Origin: Chara braunii
Taxonomy: Eukaryota; Streptophyta; Charophyceae; Charales; Characeae
Assembly: GCA_003427395.1 (NCBI GenBank)
Contig: BFEA01000264.1
Coordinates: 1,722,693 to 1,758,054, forward strand
Direction: 5' to 3'
Length of the DNA stretch: 35,362 nt
In this document: piece by piece, positions 1-8,684 of the stretch
How the letters are laid out: every line of letters begins with the position of its first letter
Numbering within the stretch: the first letter of the stretch is position 1
Translations under genes and position numbers: made by a program
The notes under the pieces: model-generated
What the model was told of the DNA's origin: nothing
Seen by the model: the letters and a program-made list of their open reading frames with translations, nothing else
Database searches by the model: none

Positions 1-38
1 AGAGAAAGTAGAAAGAAACTGCGGCCATCGGTGACTGC

Positions 39-425
39 GGGCCTCGGTCCACGATCACCAGATGCACAAAAGACAAAAGGGAAAACTAGAGCAGTGTCAC
101 GGTCTTAGTTTAAATTCCAGTGCCGATTTCGTGAAGGTTGTGCCAAACCAGGAAAATCGTGAATGTATACAATCCGGTCTTAGGGTTCAGTGGAGATGTG
201 CTGTATTCGAGGGATGTCTGCAATAGATTTTAAACTGCGCCCTAGTTACCCCAAGACAAAATTTATCGCGGTGTACCCTTCCATGTTCCAGCGAAAGACT
301 CATTCTCATTGTGCACATTTAGTGAGTGATTGTGCGAGGCCCCTTGAGATGGGGCAAGTGAGATTTAGTCTCATTGTGCACATTTGGTGAGTGGTGTAGG
401 GAGGCCCGTTGAGACGGGGCAACTG
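39..425 (+). repeat. Dispersed repeat family, copy 1 (interrupted)
   Basis: The left part (39-80) holds the family signature GCACAAAAGACAAAAG. After an unrelated stretch the body resumes at about 253 with GCGGTGTA, TTCCATGTTC, a CATTCTCATT..TGCACATTT block and GCGAGGCCC..TTGAGA.GGGGCAA. The 3' block is duplicated in tandem with a 65-bp period (CTCATTGTGCACATTT at 305 and 370). The same series of blocks recurs near 1261, in both arms of the hairpin at 8685-9500, and at 27324, so this is an interspersed mobile or formerly mobile sequence. No coding capacity is seen. The class is not certain; a SINE-like origin is possible. Confidence 0.6.
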
Positions 426-430
426 TTATG

Positions 431-1090
431 CCCTCGCCCTTTTTATCGAGAGAGCCACCTCTTCCTTTTGTATGTTAAAAAAAAATAAAAAATGGGAGAA
501 AGGAAATATCAGCAGAGGGGAGGACGAAAGGAGAAGAACCTTAAGAAAATAGTAGACTGTAGGGGAAGGGAGAGAGAGAGAGAGAGAGCAGTAGATGGCA
601 GGAGAGGCAGCGACCAAGACGGAAGGGAAGTAGCGTTTCTCATATGTTGCTCCCCTCAGGTAAGGCAGCCAGTTTGCAAAAGAGGAAGAGATGGAGGGAG
701 AGAGGAGCAGTAGGAGGAAGAGGAGGAGGAGAAGGAGGATTGTGAATTTATGCATAGCCAGCCAAAAATCCAAAGTAATCAAAACAATGAACGTCATGAT
801 CACTCGTAGATGTACTGTAGTTCGTGAAGTGAGTAACTATCATCGTTTTCTAGTTTTATAATGTGGGAGTTTGCAAGTAGAAAACCCTGATCGTAATCAC
901 AGATCAGGTTAATCACAAATTAATCAATGAAATTCAATGTAGCCAATTGGTCGTCCGGCTGGGGTTTCTATCTGTACAGTAGTTGCATCTTTGTTTCCAC
1001 TCCCTGACAACTTTCTATCTCCCTTATACGAACAGACACGCATGCATCAGCGTCTCCCCTTTCCTCTCATCTCTCAGCGGACAGCTCCAC
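431..1090. other. Noncoding, purine-rich low-complexity DNA
   Basis: 485-750 is strongly purine-rich on the plus strand, with GGAGAAAGG-like blocks and a GA microsatellite at about 570-588. The long minus-strand reading frame here is only the poly-Leu/Ser shadow of that composition. 750-1090 is ordinary AT-rich DNA with no recognisable gene, RNA or promoter. Confidence 0.5.
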
Positions 1091-1094
1091 AGCC

Positions 1095-1400
1095 CCCTAT
1101 TGCCCCACGGGATGATGCAGGCATGTAACTGTTAGTGAACAGATTATGAGTTCAAGTCCGGCTGGAATCAGATGGATGCGGTAATGCTGGGGCGAGTGGG
1201 CTACTGAATTGGGACGTATGGTATATCTCCACTTAGCGATTGGATTACCATCATGATGTCCACGGACCTCGATCCACTATTCTCCACAAGCACAAAAGAT
1301 AAAAGATATGGCGGTGTATCTTTCAATTATCTAGCAGAAGATTCATCCTCATTTTGCATATTATTTGGTGACTAAAGGAGCAAGGCCATCGGGTATGAAC
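1095..1400 (+). repeat. Dispersed repeat, copy 2, with tRNA-like B-box segment
   Basis: About 1120-1165 contains AACTGTTAGTGAACAG followed by GAGTTCAAGTCCGG. This matches the Pol III B-box consensus (GGTTCRANNCC) at most positions. A related segment lies at 4548-4600 with the better match GAGTTCGAACCCCGG. 1261-1400 carries the family body (CACAAAAGATAAAAG, GGCGGTGTATCTTTC, GCAGAAGATTCATCCTCATTTTGCA). A tRNA-derived SINE is the natural explanation, but a convincing A box is not visible, so this stays tentative. Confidence 0.45.
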
Positions 1401-2371
1401 TGGCAGAAAATGACGCATGCAGTGAGACTCAGCGATATGAAAACGAGCAAGAAAGGAAACACGTCTACTCGAGACTGAAACGAAACAAAGAGAGTGTGCT
1501 CAGCGAAAGAGAGAATGACATGGACGAGAGCATAAGCGTATCGAAAAAAACTGAGCATAGATTGAGATAATCAGACCAGCCCGCAGGGTAGGAGACGCGA
1601 TGCAACTAGAGAGACAAGATAGAAGGCAAGGGATGAGGAGGAGGAAGAGGAGGTGTTAAGGAGGTGAAGAAAAAGAAGAATCAGAAGAAAGAGAAGGAGA
1701 AGAAGGATGGCGTTGGTGAAGGCAGGGAGGAGCAGAAGGGGAATGAAGAACGCCGACGAAGCCCATCCATCCAATCTTTTGTTTTTTTTTTCTCAAGAGA
1801 TGACAGCGCTTATCGGAACAATATCCAGGAAAGGCATATAACATAATCTTTTAGCCTACCTTCAAAACCAAGCACGCAAAATTGCACCAAATTCTCACAC
1901 CTTATTCAAATAAACAATGAGAGCAATACACAGACTGTACACAGGCAATAAAAACAAGGGCTAAAACAAGGGAGGATTTATTTATAAACAAAAAAAAAAA
2001 CTAAAAACAAAAAAAGGAAAAAAACCTGCTATGTTACAACTGATCTCCCACCGTCCATAACCTTGGATCGGGTCTCAACTTCGTACAGACCAAATCTGCA
2101 CGAATTGAATTAAATCTTCTATTTTTTCATTTTCACTGCTATCTACGCGGATACTCACACAGAAGGTGGCTTGGTAAGGTTCCAATTCGAACCAATTGAA
2201 CTTATTCCCGCCAAAACACAGCAAAGAAAATGACTGTACATGAACCAACCACGTGTCACTCACTCCTAGAACTCGTTGTTGTACATATCTACCTTGCGCA
2301 AGAGAAATGCTAAAAAAGCAGAAAGATATTCGGGAATCTGTTATATAATAGTTGTCTTTGCCTTATTGCAG
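1401..2371. other. Noncoding upstream region and probable intron
   Basis: 1630-1760 is another purine-rich GGA/GAA block. 1985-2030 is A-rich. No exon that would supply the missing N-terminus of the receptor kinase at 2372 could be recognised. The stretch just before 2372 reads TTTGCCTTATTGCAG, a good pyrimidine-rich 3' splice site. The sequence up to 2371 is therefore probably intron of that gene, with the earlier exons either lost or not recognised. Confidence 0.45.
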
Positions 2372-4065
2372 GATCTGGGCACCAAGGGGATACCGACGGC
2401 GATGGACCTACTTCGTCATTCGAGTATTTGGGTGAGATTGTGGCGACTCCGGACGGCTGCAACATCTTTGCCACGGATACCGTTCATCACCGCTTACACT
2501 GGCTGAAGCTAGACTCCCCGTGCAGCACCGCGCGGAGTGTGGAGACTGTGGGCAGAATCCCTGAGGTAAGCTTGCGAGGACTAGCGCTTCATCAGTACGG
2601 CGGCGAGCTGCTCTTGTACGTCGGAGCTACTGACGGCTCCCTGTTCGAGCTCAAACTCAACAGCTCTGCACTGCATACTTGTGCGTCCGCCACGCCATCG
2701 CCGTCCAGCATTCGCACATATAGTTCTCCTCCTACCTCAGATTCATTCCCTCCTCCCTCCCTCGTTGCGGGTCCGTCCTCGCCGTCCATTTCTCCCTATC
2801 CTCCGTCTAATGCGGGCAGTCCTGCGGCCCAAGTGTCCAAAGAGAGCCCTTCTTCTTCCTCGCACTCTCCCAATCTTGGGCTCATGGTCTCGTTGCCAGT
2901 GTCATCGCTTGCGCTCATTTGCCCTATCGCCTGCGTGGCATTCTTCGCCTGCAAGGCCCGCCAGCAGCAAGGGTGGCAGTCTGCTCCGAATAGCGAAGGA
3001 TTCAGGATGACGAAGACGATAACTTCTCCTCCGTCAACGGCGAAAGCTATCGAACAAAAGGAGGGAGAGGAGCCTCGACCAATGGAGGTTAAGCGATTCT
3101 CGCTGGCAGTGCTTTCTCACTGCACTAGTGATTTCTGCCAAAGCTATCGTACTGGGGACAGCGGGGCCTTCGGGGACGTTTACTGGGGATCGATCGGCGA
3201 AAATCAGCAGCTGGCAATCAAGCTGATGTCGGGCAACCTTACTCCCGCCAAGCGCAGTATGTTCCTTGCGGAAGTGAACACGTTGAGCAGACTCCATCAC
3301 GCCAACCTCATCCGGTTGGGGGGGTACTGCGACCAGGGAAATCGTTCCATCTTGGTGTACCCCTACTTCCCAGGCGGCAGTCTGTACGCTCGCCTTCACA
3401 CAAGAGAGACAGCTGTCCCCGGTAGACCCCTTCTCCCGCCTCTGACGCTGATGGAGCGATTGTGCGTCGCCTTGCAGATCGCCAAGGGGTTGGCCTACCT
3501 TCACGACGGTGCCGACCCCCCGATCATCCACCGGGACATCAAGAGCAGCAACGTGCGTCTGGGCGATGGCACCGGGAAGAAGCTGCGGGTGCTTCTGGGC
3601 GATGGCACCGGGAAGAAGCTGCGGGTCGTTGTAGCGGACTTCGGTCTAGCAGCCATCGTCGGGACAGAACGCCAGACAGTGGTGAAAACCTCGCGGCAAA
3701 GTACATGCTGTCCGGGATTGTGTCGGAGAAGATCGACGTGTACGCTTTCGGCGTGATCCTGCTGGAGCTGCTGACGGGGAGAAAGGTGGTGTCGCCGTCA
3801 CCGTCTGGCGCGGGTTGGCAGACTCTTGTGGACTGGGTGAGATCTCGTCTCGGACGCAGGCATGGGACTGAACCAGGGGTGGAGCTGTACGGGATTCTGG
3901 AACCACGCGGCGGGACTCCAGTTCAATCACGCCGTGATGGAGACGTTGCGGTTGGCGGCAGAATGCGTTGTCGAGGACTACGAGTGTAGGCCGACGATGA
4001 GCATGTTAGAGGCGACGATTGCCAGCCTGCTCAACGAAGGGAATGTATGTTCGCGGCAGTATTAG
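2372..4065 (+). pseudogene. Receptor-like kinase, 3' exon, frameshifted in the kinase C-lobe
   Basis: The exon opens after a 3' splice site (AG at 2370-2371). It continues the last part of the ectodomain, with motifs shared with the paralogue at 5180-7042: DGCN.F, L.W...DSPC..A..VETV, the G.DG.L.EL pattern and LHTC. A Ser/Pro-rich stalk follows, then one membrane helix (about 2874-2957). The cytosolic kinase has a glycine-loop-like GAFGDVYWG at about 3160, the ATP-binding Lys in LAIK at 3220, HRDIKSSN at 3529 and DFG at 3637. This is the plant RLK/Pelle fold, predicted to phosphorylate Ser/Thr at the plasma membrane. The first glycine-loop Gly appears to be Asp. A 36-bp duplication lies between HRD and DFG. 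After DFG the frame changes: GIVSEKIDVYAFGVILLELL reads in another frame, and ETLRLAAECVVEDYECRPTM returns to the first. The APE-motif segment is missing. This is probably a pseudogene, though assembly error could also explain it. Confidence 0.8.
3559..3630 (+). repeat. 36-bp in-frame tandem duplication inside the kinase domain
   Basis: Two adjacent 36-bp units (3559-3594 and 3595-3630) differ only at the last few bases. Each encodes the 12 residues LGDGTGKKLRV plus one. The duplication keeps the frame and adds one unit between the catalytic loop (HRDIKSSN) and DFG. That interval is normally tight in length, so the extra unit would likely disturb the active site. Confidence 0.9.
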
Positions 4066-5179
4066 ATGATGATGAGATGATGAAGATGATCTTGGGCTGT
4101 CGACCGCCGAGGGGAGACCGCGGTCCCTCCCGAGCAACAACGCCACGGTATATGGCCACGTGTTGCTGGCGGAAAGGAGAAGAAGGAGAAGAAGAGGGAA
4201 GGAGAGGGTATGGGAACTGACCGAGCGGGCAGAAGTATCAAGCCCACGATGAAGGCCGTTCAACGCGAAGAACGGAGAGATTGATGAATGAATAGCGGAA
4301 CGTTGGCAGTGGAATGGAGGCCTTGAGAATTTTTCGTTGCCGGGTCAGCCAGGTGGAGGGATGGGGAGAAGAGTGGGCACTGGGCGGGGTAGTGGCTGAC
4401 GTGGGCGGTTTGTCGAAGAAGACGAAGCTGATAATCGACGATGAATAACATCGGCGCGAGAGTTGCTGTCGATTGTCATTAGGCACTGACGTCCTACGTT
4501 CAGATGGGCAAACAACACAGCAGCCCATGCATGTACACGACTGCTACACACGGGTAACTGTTAGGACACGCGTACTGAGTTCGAACCCCGGTCAAATCAG
4601 ATGCATACTATACAGAAAGTTTAGAAAATGCATTTGGACAAAGTTTGATAGCCGCCGGAGGTTATCTGAAAGCGGAGCTTCTTTTCTTTTTGTTCGTAAC
4701 TGTGGAGGTTGGGGTTCTCTTAACGTCAACTTCATGAACTCCTCATATCATATGGGATGCCGAAAATAGCCTTGAAGGGGGGAGGAATCGGGAAGCCGGT
4801 GCCGTAGCGCTCTGCTTTGGTGACGCATGCGCGATTAGGGTTTCTTTCTGTAGAATGCGGAGTTCAAACGCCATATCCCAGGGCGCTTAGCATGCTAGAG
4901 ACGTGTCACATAGCCGTCGAGTTTCAATGTGAACTCGAGCACTTCGTGATAAGGACTTGTCCCAGGGTCGGGGGAGGAGAGGCGGGGCTGTATCGGACAG
5001 AGGAGAACTGTTCTGTGCAAGACTACAAGGAACCATTGAACCAAGGACGCTGCCTTGGCAGTGGGCTTCCTATGGAACCTGTTGGTGCATCTAGCAGATG
5101 TTAGAGGCTAGGTTAACTACATTGGGGAATCGGAGGAACGGCTTTTTTGGGGCCGTTCTCACTGCGAGACGCCCTTCCC
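4066..5179. other. Intergenic region between convergent receptor genes
   Basis: No coding region could be recognised on either strand. In particular, no kinase exon is visible downstream of the minus-strand receptor gene that ends at 5180. About 4548-4600 contains a tRNA-like B-box segment (GAGTTCGAACCCC) related to the one near 1150. The rest is unassigned. Confidence 0.5.
4548..4605 (+). repeat. tRNA-like (Pol III B-box) repeat fragment
   Basis: GGGTAACTGTTAGGACACG followed by GAGTTCGAACCCCGGTCAAATCAGATG aligns with 1120-1165. The B-box core GTTCGAACCC is canonical. No acceptor stem, A box or complete cloverleaf could be drawn, so this is not a functional tRNA gene but a possible SINE relic. 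Confidence 0.4.
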
Positions 5180-7042
5180 TTAGACTGTGGAGAAGGGGGA
5201 GGATACCTGCTCGCTGCAGAGGTGGATATCAAGATTTCCAGGGGAGTCGGTAGTATCGACCCATGGTCCCTGTTCTGGCGCCTGAGCTTGAACTCCTCCA
5301 TCACGTCTGACGCGTGTAACGAGGCAAAGCCCATAGAGGAAACTCATTAGAACGATGCCACAGAGAGTGACCACCGGAATCATGACCTTGAGAGGTACAC
5401 GTCGACAGCCACTACACGAAATTGAGGGTTCACTCCGTAGCGGAGGAACGCTCTCCCCTGAGACGGCCGCAGGACTTGCTCCTGGAGTTCGGCGTGGCGG
5501 ATCGTCGCTGCCGTTAACAACGACGGCCGTCGCACTGTCAGTCAACGGAGGGGAGGAGGAAANGCTGCCGTTAACAACGACGGCCGTCGCACTGTCAGTC
5601 AACGGAGGGGAGGAGGAAATGGGAGTACTCTTAGACGGCGGAATGGCGGCGGGAAGCAAGCACGTGTGCAGCTGCGACTTATCGATCTCAAGTTCGAGAA
5701 GGTGGCCGTCATCTGTGCCGATATACAGATGCAAACGGTCGTTGAGCTCAAGGAGCGCCGGTCCCCAGAATCCCTTCGTGGAACTTCGCGCCACCGTCTC
5801 CACCCTCTGTGCTTTTCCGCACGGCGAGTCTACCTGCACCCAGCTAAGGTAGCCTGACACTTCCAAGACGAAGACGTTACACCCGTCCGATGTCATCGCC
5901 ATATCTCGCAAGCCAGCGAAAGAGACGTTCAAACCATCGCCTCCGACGTCNGTAAGATTGCCGTTATCCGGTGACGGAGTTCCCGCCAAAACAGTTGGGC
6001 GGGAAGAGGACGACTCTGTCCAAAGTGCCGACTCGACTCTCCATATCCGATCGCTAGGTCGATCCCATAGAAGAACACAGCCGTCTGCAGAGTGCAAGTC
6101 AGAAAGAGAAGTCGTCTGAGTGCCGATGGCGACCTGGGATGCGTCCGGCTCACCGCTGCGGGAGTCGAAGACTGCAATTGTTTCGACATTCATCCCGTCG
6201 ATGGGGAAGCCTGATGGGCCAATCNACAGAGAAAGAAGGCGAGCCGGCTTGTAATTATCTACCATGTACAGCTNTGTCTTCGTCGGATTGAGCGCTAAGG
6301 TTGAGATCTTGTCAGCTGCCANAGGGATGGACGTTCGGGAGCCATCGCTCGTCGACAGCAAGGTCAGATTCGCTGAAGACAGACCGAGAAGGAGATGCGA
6401 TCCGTCCGGGGAGAGATCCATGCCCTCCGCCATAGCCAGAGTCAATGAGCTCTGATTGCTCTCGAACACGGTGGGGGAAGAAGACGTAGGCGCTTCACCG
6501 TCCAGACCGTGAACGGCCCACCCATAGCTGACGACGATCGACTCCTCAAGGACGGATTTCCTTCCCTCTATCACGTCAATCAGATCCGCTTTCCTGAAGG
6601 AAAGACGCGATTGAGCAATGATTCCCTGGACAGTGCAGCGCTCTTCGAGAATGTAATAGAACCGCGTGCTGTTCGGAAGAAAGACGATGTTGCGCACCAT
6701 CGATCCGCACCAAGATGAACCGTTCCCCGCCGTCGATCTGTCGAAGGGTGGCTGGGGTGTGTGGGCGAGCACAGCTCTCGCCGTGATGTTCACAAACAGA
6801 GACGGGTGCAGGACCGTCAACTCGGACGGGGCCCGCCCTGCAGCACCTAGCGACCGACTGCCATCTTCCCTACCCGGCTGGGAATCGACGCGAAACTCCC
6901 GATCCCACGGATGGGAGTGAAGGGTGCTTTGTACCTGGACACATCCGCTGCTGCTGCCAACCATTAGGGTAAAGAATAGCAGTACCACAGACCAATAGCG
7001 CGGTCGGAGTTGGCTGCCATCGACGAAGAGCCCGGCGCGCAT
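5180..7042 (-). CDS. Receptor-like protein with propeller-type ectodomain and no kinase
   Basis: The ATG at 7042 is preferred because a signal peptide follows at once (RYWSVVLLFFTLMVGSSSG). The frame stays open upstream to 7249, but that extension has no secretion signal at its start. The ectodomain begins with a Cys-containing region carrying FLPNSTRFYYILEERC and RLSFRKADL, shared with the paralogue at 24691-25797. It then runs into repeated blades with MDLSPDGSHLLL, LYMVDN and MAMTSDGCNVF motifs, which look like an NHL/beta-propeller fold and are probably for ligand binding. A Ser/Pro stalk and one membrane helix (IPVVTLCGIVLMSFLYGLC) follow, then about 45 cytosolic residues before the stop. 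No kinase follows. A candidate splice donor (CAG/GTATCC, about 5200) allows a lost or distant kinase exon. Ns at 5563, 5951, 6225, 6274 and 6322 leave single residues undefined. Either a kinase-less receptor or a truncated RLK. Confidence 0.75.
   Translation of the reverse strand: MRAGLFVDGSQLRPRYWSVVLLFFTLMVGSSSGCVQVQSTLHSHPWDREFRVDSQPGREDGSRSLGAAGRAPSELTVLHPSLFVNITARAVLAHTPQPPFDRSTAGNGSSWCGSMVRNIVFLPNSTRFYYILEERCTVQGIIAQSRLSFRKADLIDVIEGRKSVLEESIVVSYGWAVHGLDGEAPTSSSPTVFESNQSSLTLAMAEGMDLSPDGSHLLLGLSSANLTLLSTSDGSRTSIPXAADKISTLALNPTKTXLYMVDNYKPARLLSLXIGPSGFPIDGMNVETIAVFDSRSGEPDASQVAIGTQTTSLSDLHSADGCVLLWDRPSDRIWRVESALWTESSSSRPTVLAGTPSPDNGNLXDVGGDGLNVSFAGLRDMAMTSDGCNVFVLEVSGYLSWVQVDSPCGKAQRVETVARSSTKGFWGPALLELNDRLHLYIGTDDGHLLELEIDKSQLHTCLLPAAIPPSKSTPISSSPPLTDSATAVVVNGSXSSSPPLTDSATAVVVNGSDDPPRRTPGASPAAVSGESVPPLRSEPSISCSGCRRVPLKVMIPVVTLCGIVLMSFLYGLCLVTRVRRDGGVQAQAPEQGPWVDTTDSPGNLDIHLCSEQVSSPFSTV
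5507..5620 (-). repeat. 57-bp tandem duplication in the receptor stalk
   Basis: Two units with a 57-bp period start at 5507 and 5564. On the minus strand they encode the same 19 residues twice (SSSPPLTDSATAVVVNGS plus one) in the Ser/Pro-rich stalk just outside the membrane helix. The duplication is in frame. An N sits at the junction (5563), as expected where assembly had trouble resolving near-identical copies. Confidence 0.9.
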
Positions 7043-7249
7043 AATGGAAGCCCAACTCCTCCATATCAGGGAACCATAATTGTAGGCCATATCCGGACAG
7101 GCTATCTCCATCTGCGCCCTAATTTGATTCCCAGCACTGACAAACAAACAAAGGAGGTCGCAGCGCTGCGTGCCCATGCCGCGAGCTCTGCTACTATGTT
7201 CTGACGACTGAGGGTTTTGAACTTCGGTTTTGGTGTCGGGGCGGCGCAA

Positions 7250-7490
7250 GCTACGAATAGGGCCGTCGGCGATTCCCGCGCAACATGTCGTCTACCTAAG
7301 TCTGCCGGGATCCGAACTTTAGAAAATCTCGAGACGTCACTGACTTTGACACCCGTGTGCGGAATTGCTTCGGTCCCGATGTGGTTGTCGCCCGAACACG
7401 TACAAGATGGGCCAAACAGTCATTCATTGTCTTTGCGAATTGCCAAAAGCACTCTTATGGGTCGTTGATGCGGGGTTTGGGTCCGTTCGG
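7250..7490. other. Short spacer with first copy of the CCGAACTT palindrome motif
   Basis: No gene is recognised. 7301-7320 holds TCTGCCGGGATCCGAACTTT, the first of about ten related motifs spread to 16970. It may mark the left side of the large degenerate element described downstream, but no terminal repeat or target duplication could be identified here. Confidence 0.4.
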
Positions 7491-7491
7491 C

Positions 7492-8073
7492 TCAGAGTTT
7501 CGTGCTGCTTGAACAGATTTGTGGTTCAGTGACCACAAGGTCCCCGTCGCAAGAGCTTCGTGCTTTCTGAAAGTCATGGAGATCCCGGTTGGTGGGCCTT
7601 ATTGTTGGATCTGGATCTGTTTTGAGCAGAGTTTCGCACTCCACAAACAGAATTCCCGTCCAGTTCTCGCAGGTTATCAGTTGTTCGTCCAGTCTTTCGA
7701 GATGCTCAATTGCGATTGGGGTGAGCTTGGTGGGCCTTTTTGTTGGATCTGGATCTGTTTTGAGCAGAGTTTTGCACTCCACAAACAGAATTCCCCTCCA
7801 GTTCCAGCAAGTTATCAGTTGTTCGGGCAGTCTTTCGAGATGCTGAATCACAACTGTGGCGAGCTTGGTGGACCTTCTTGTTGGATATGGATCTGTTTTG
7901 AGAAGAGTTTCGCACTCCACTAACAGAATTCTCCTCCAGTTTTCACAGGTTATAAGTTGTTCGGGCAGTCTTTCGAGATGCTCAATCGCATCTGGGGCGA
8001 GCTTGGTGGGCCTTCTTGTTGGATCTGGATCTGTTCCGAGCAGAGTTTCGCACTCCACAAACAGAATTCTCAT
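7492..8073 (-). CDS. Hypothetical 193-aa protein made of 46-residue repeats
   Basis: The reading frame spans a 138-bp tandem array, so the protein is about four copies of a 46-residue unit. Each copy holds HLERLPEQLITCENW and a segment like ILFVECETLLKTDPDPT. Regular Leu/Ile spacing, CEN and CETLL motifs resemble degenerate plant leucine-rich repeats (about two 23-residue turns per unit), but the match is only suggestive. The period is a multiple of three, so frames in other phases also stay open over several units; openness alone does not prove coding. No promoter or neighbour supports expression. Confidence 0.3.
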   Translation of the reverse strand: MRILFVECETLLGTDPDPTRRPTKLAPDAIEHLERLPEQLITCENWRRILLVECETLLKTDPYPTRRSTKLATVVIQHLERLPEQLITCWNWRGILFVECKTLLKTDPDPTKRPTKLTPIAIEHLERLDEQLITCENWTGILFVECETLLKTDPDPTIRPTNRDLHDFQKARSSCDGDLVVTEPQICSSSTKL

Positions 8074-8160
8074 CTAGTTCTCGCAGGTTGTCAGTTGTTC
8101 GGGCAGTCTTTCGAGATGCTTCATCGCAACTGGGGCGAAAGTGGCAGGCCTCCCGGGACT
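7591..8160. repeat. 138-bp tandem repeat array, about 4.1 copies
   Basis: GGTGGGCC/GGTGGACC anchors fall at 7591, 7729, 7867 and 8005, with a divergent fifth start at 8143, giving an exact 138-bp period. Each unit contains TGTTGGATCTGGATCTG, GAGTTTCGCACTCCAC, GAATTC, CAGGTTATCAGTTGTTCG and CAGTCTTTCGAGATGCT. Copies are about 85-95% alike by eye, so amplification is fairly recent. The array is followed directly by copies of the CCGAACTT motif at 8290 and 8390. Confidence 0.9.
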
Positions 8161-8279
8161 GTGGAACACTAGAACTTCACCGGCATCCGAACAAGAATGT
8201 CGCTCGGTGCTTCAAAACTACAAAGAATTGAAGTTGTGGCAATTCAACGCGGAACGACGAACGGCAATGACAGACGGTT

Positions 8280-8410
8280 TCCATCGAAGTCCGCAGACAT
8301 CCGAACTTCACGCAATGCGGCAAGGGTCGTGCGGTCCGCTGTCGCTTTGGACACGAACTTCACGCAATGACGAACGGTTTCGGTCGAAGTCCGCCGACAT
8401 CCGAACTTCA
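8280..8410 (+). repeat. Cluster of CCGAACTTC palindromic motifs
   Basis: Near-identical sites at 8287-8310 and 8387-8410 read CGAAGTCCGC.GACATCCGAACTTCAC, each followed by CAATGCGG. A partial copy (ACGAACTTCACGCAATG) lies between them at 8352. Each is an imperfect inverted repeat (GAAGTCCG against CCGAACTTC). Such sites could be protein-binding sites of the element, for example for a transposase or for the ParB-like product; this is inference. Confidence 0.6.
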
Positions 8411-8684
8411 CACAATGCGGATACGGTCGTGTGCTATGTAACCGGTTGAACGCGTTGAACGCGCGTTCACGTTCAAACACGCGCATTCATACCCCCCGGG
8501 GCCGCGTTCAAACGCGTTGCATGCCACGTGACACGAAAAAAATGAACGCAACCCCGGGAGGCGCGCGCTCGCATCGCGGACTACAAGGGGGTGGACCTCG
8601 TTCAACAAACCCCGAAACTGCAAAAAAAACACCCCCCAGAGACCTACCCCCCTACCGCAGCATCCCTCACCATATTTGAAAGTT

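Noticed and set aside
426-803. 125-residue Leu/Ser-rich frame on the minus strand
   Set aside because: It is the shadow of a purine-rich low-complexity tract; no domain, no codon structure.
4548-4605. A functional tRNA gene
   Set aside because: Only a B-box-like segment is present; no cloverleaf or acceptor stem can be formed.
7591-8160. CRISPR array
   Set aside because: Repeats are contiguous 138-bp units without unique spacers, in a eukaryotic context.
7519-8172. Plus-strand frames across the 138-bp array as genes
   Set aside because: The period is a multiple of three, so several frames stay open by chance once one unit is open; there is no sign of selection.
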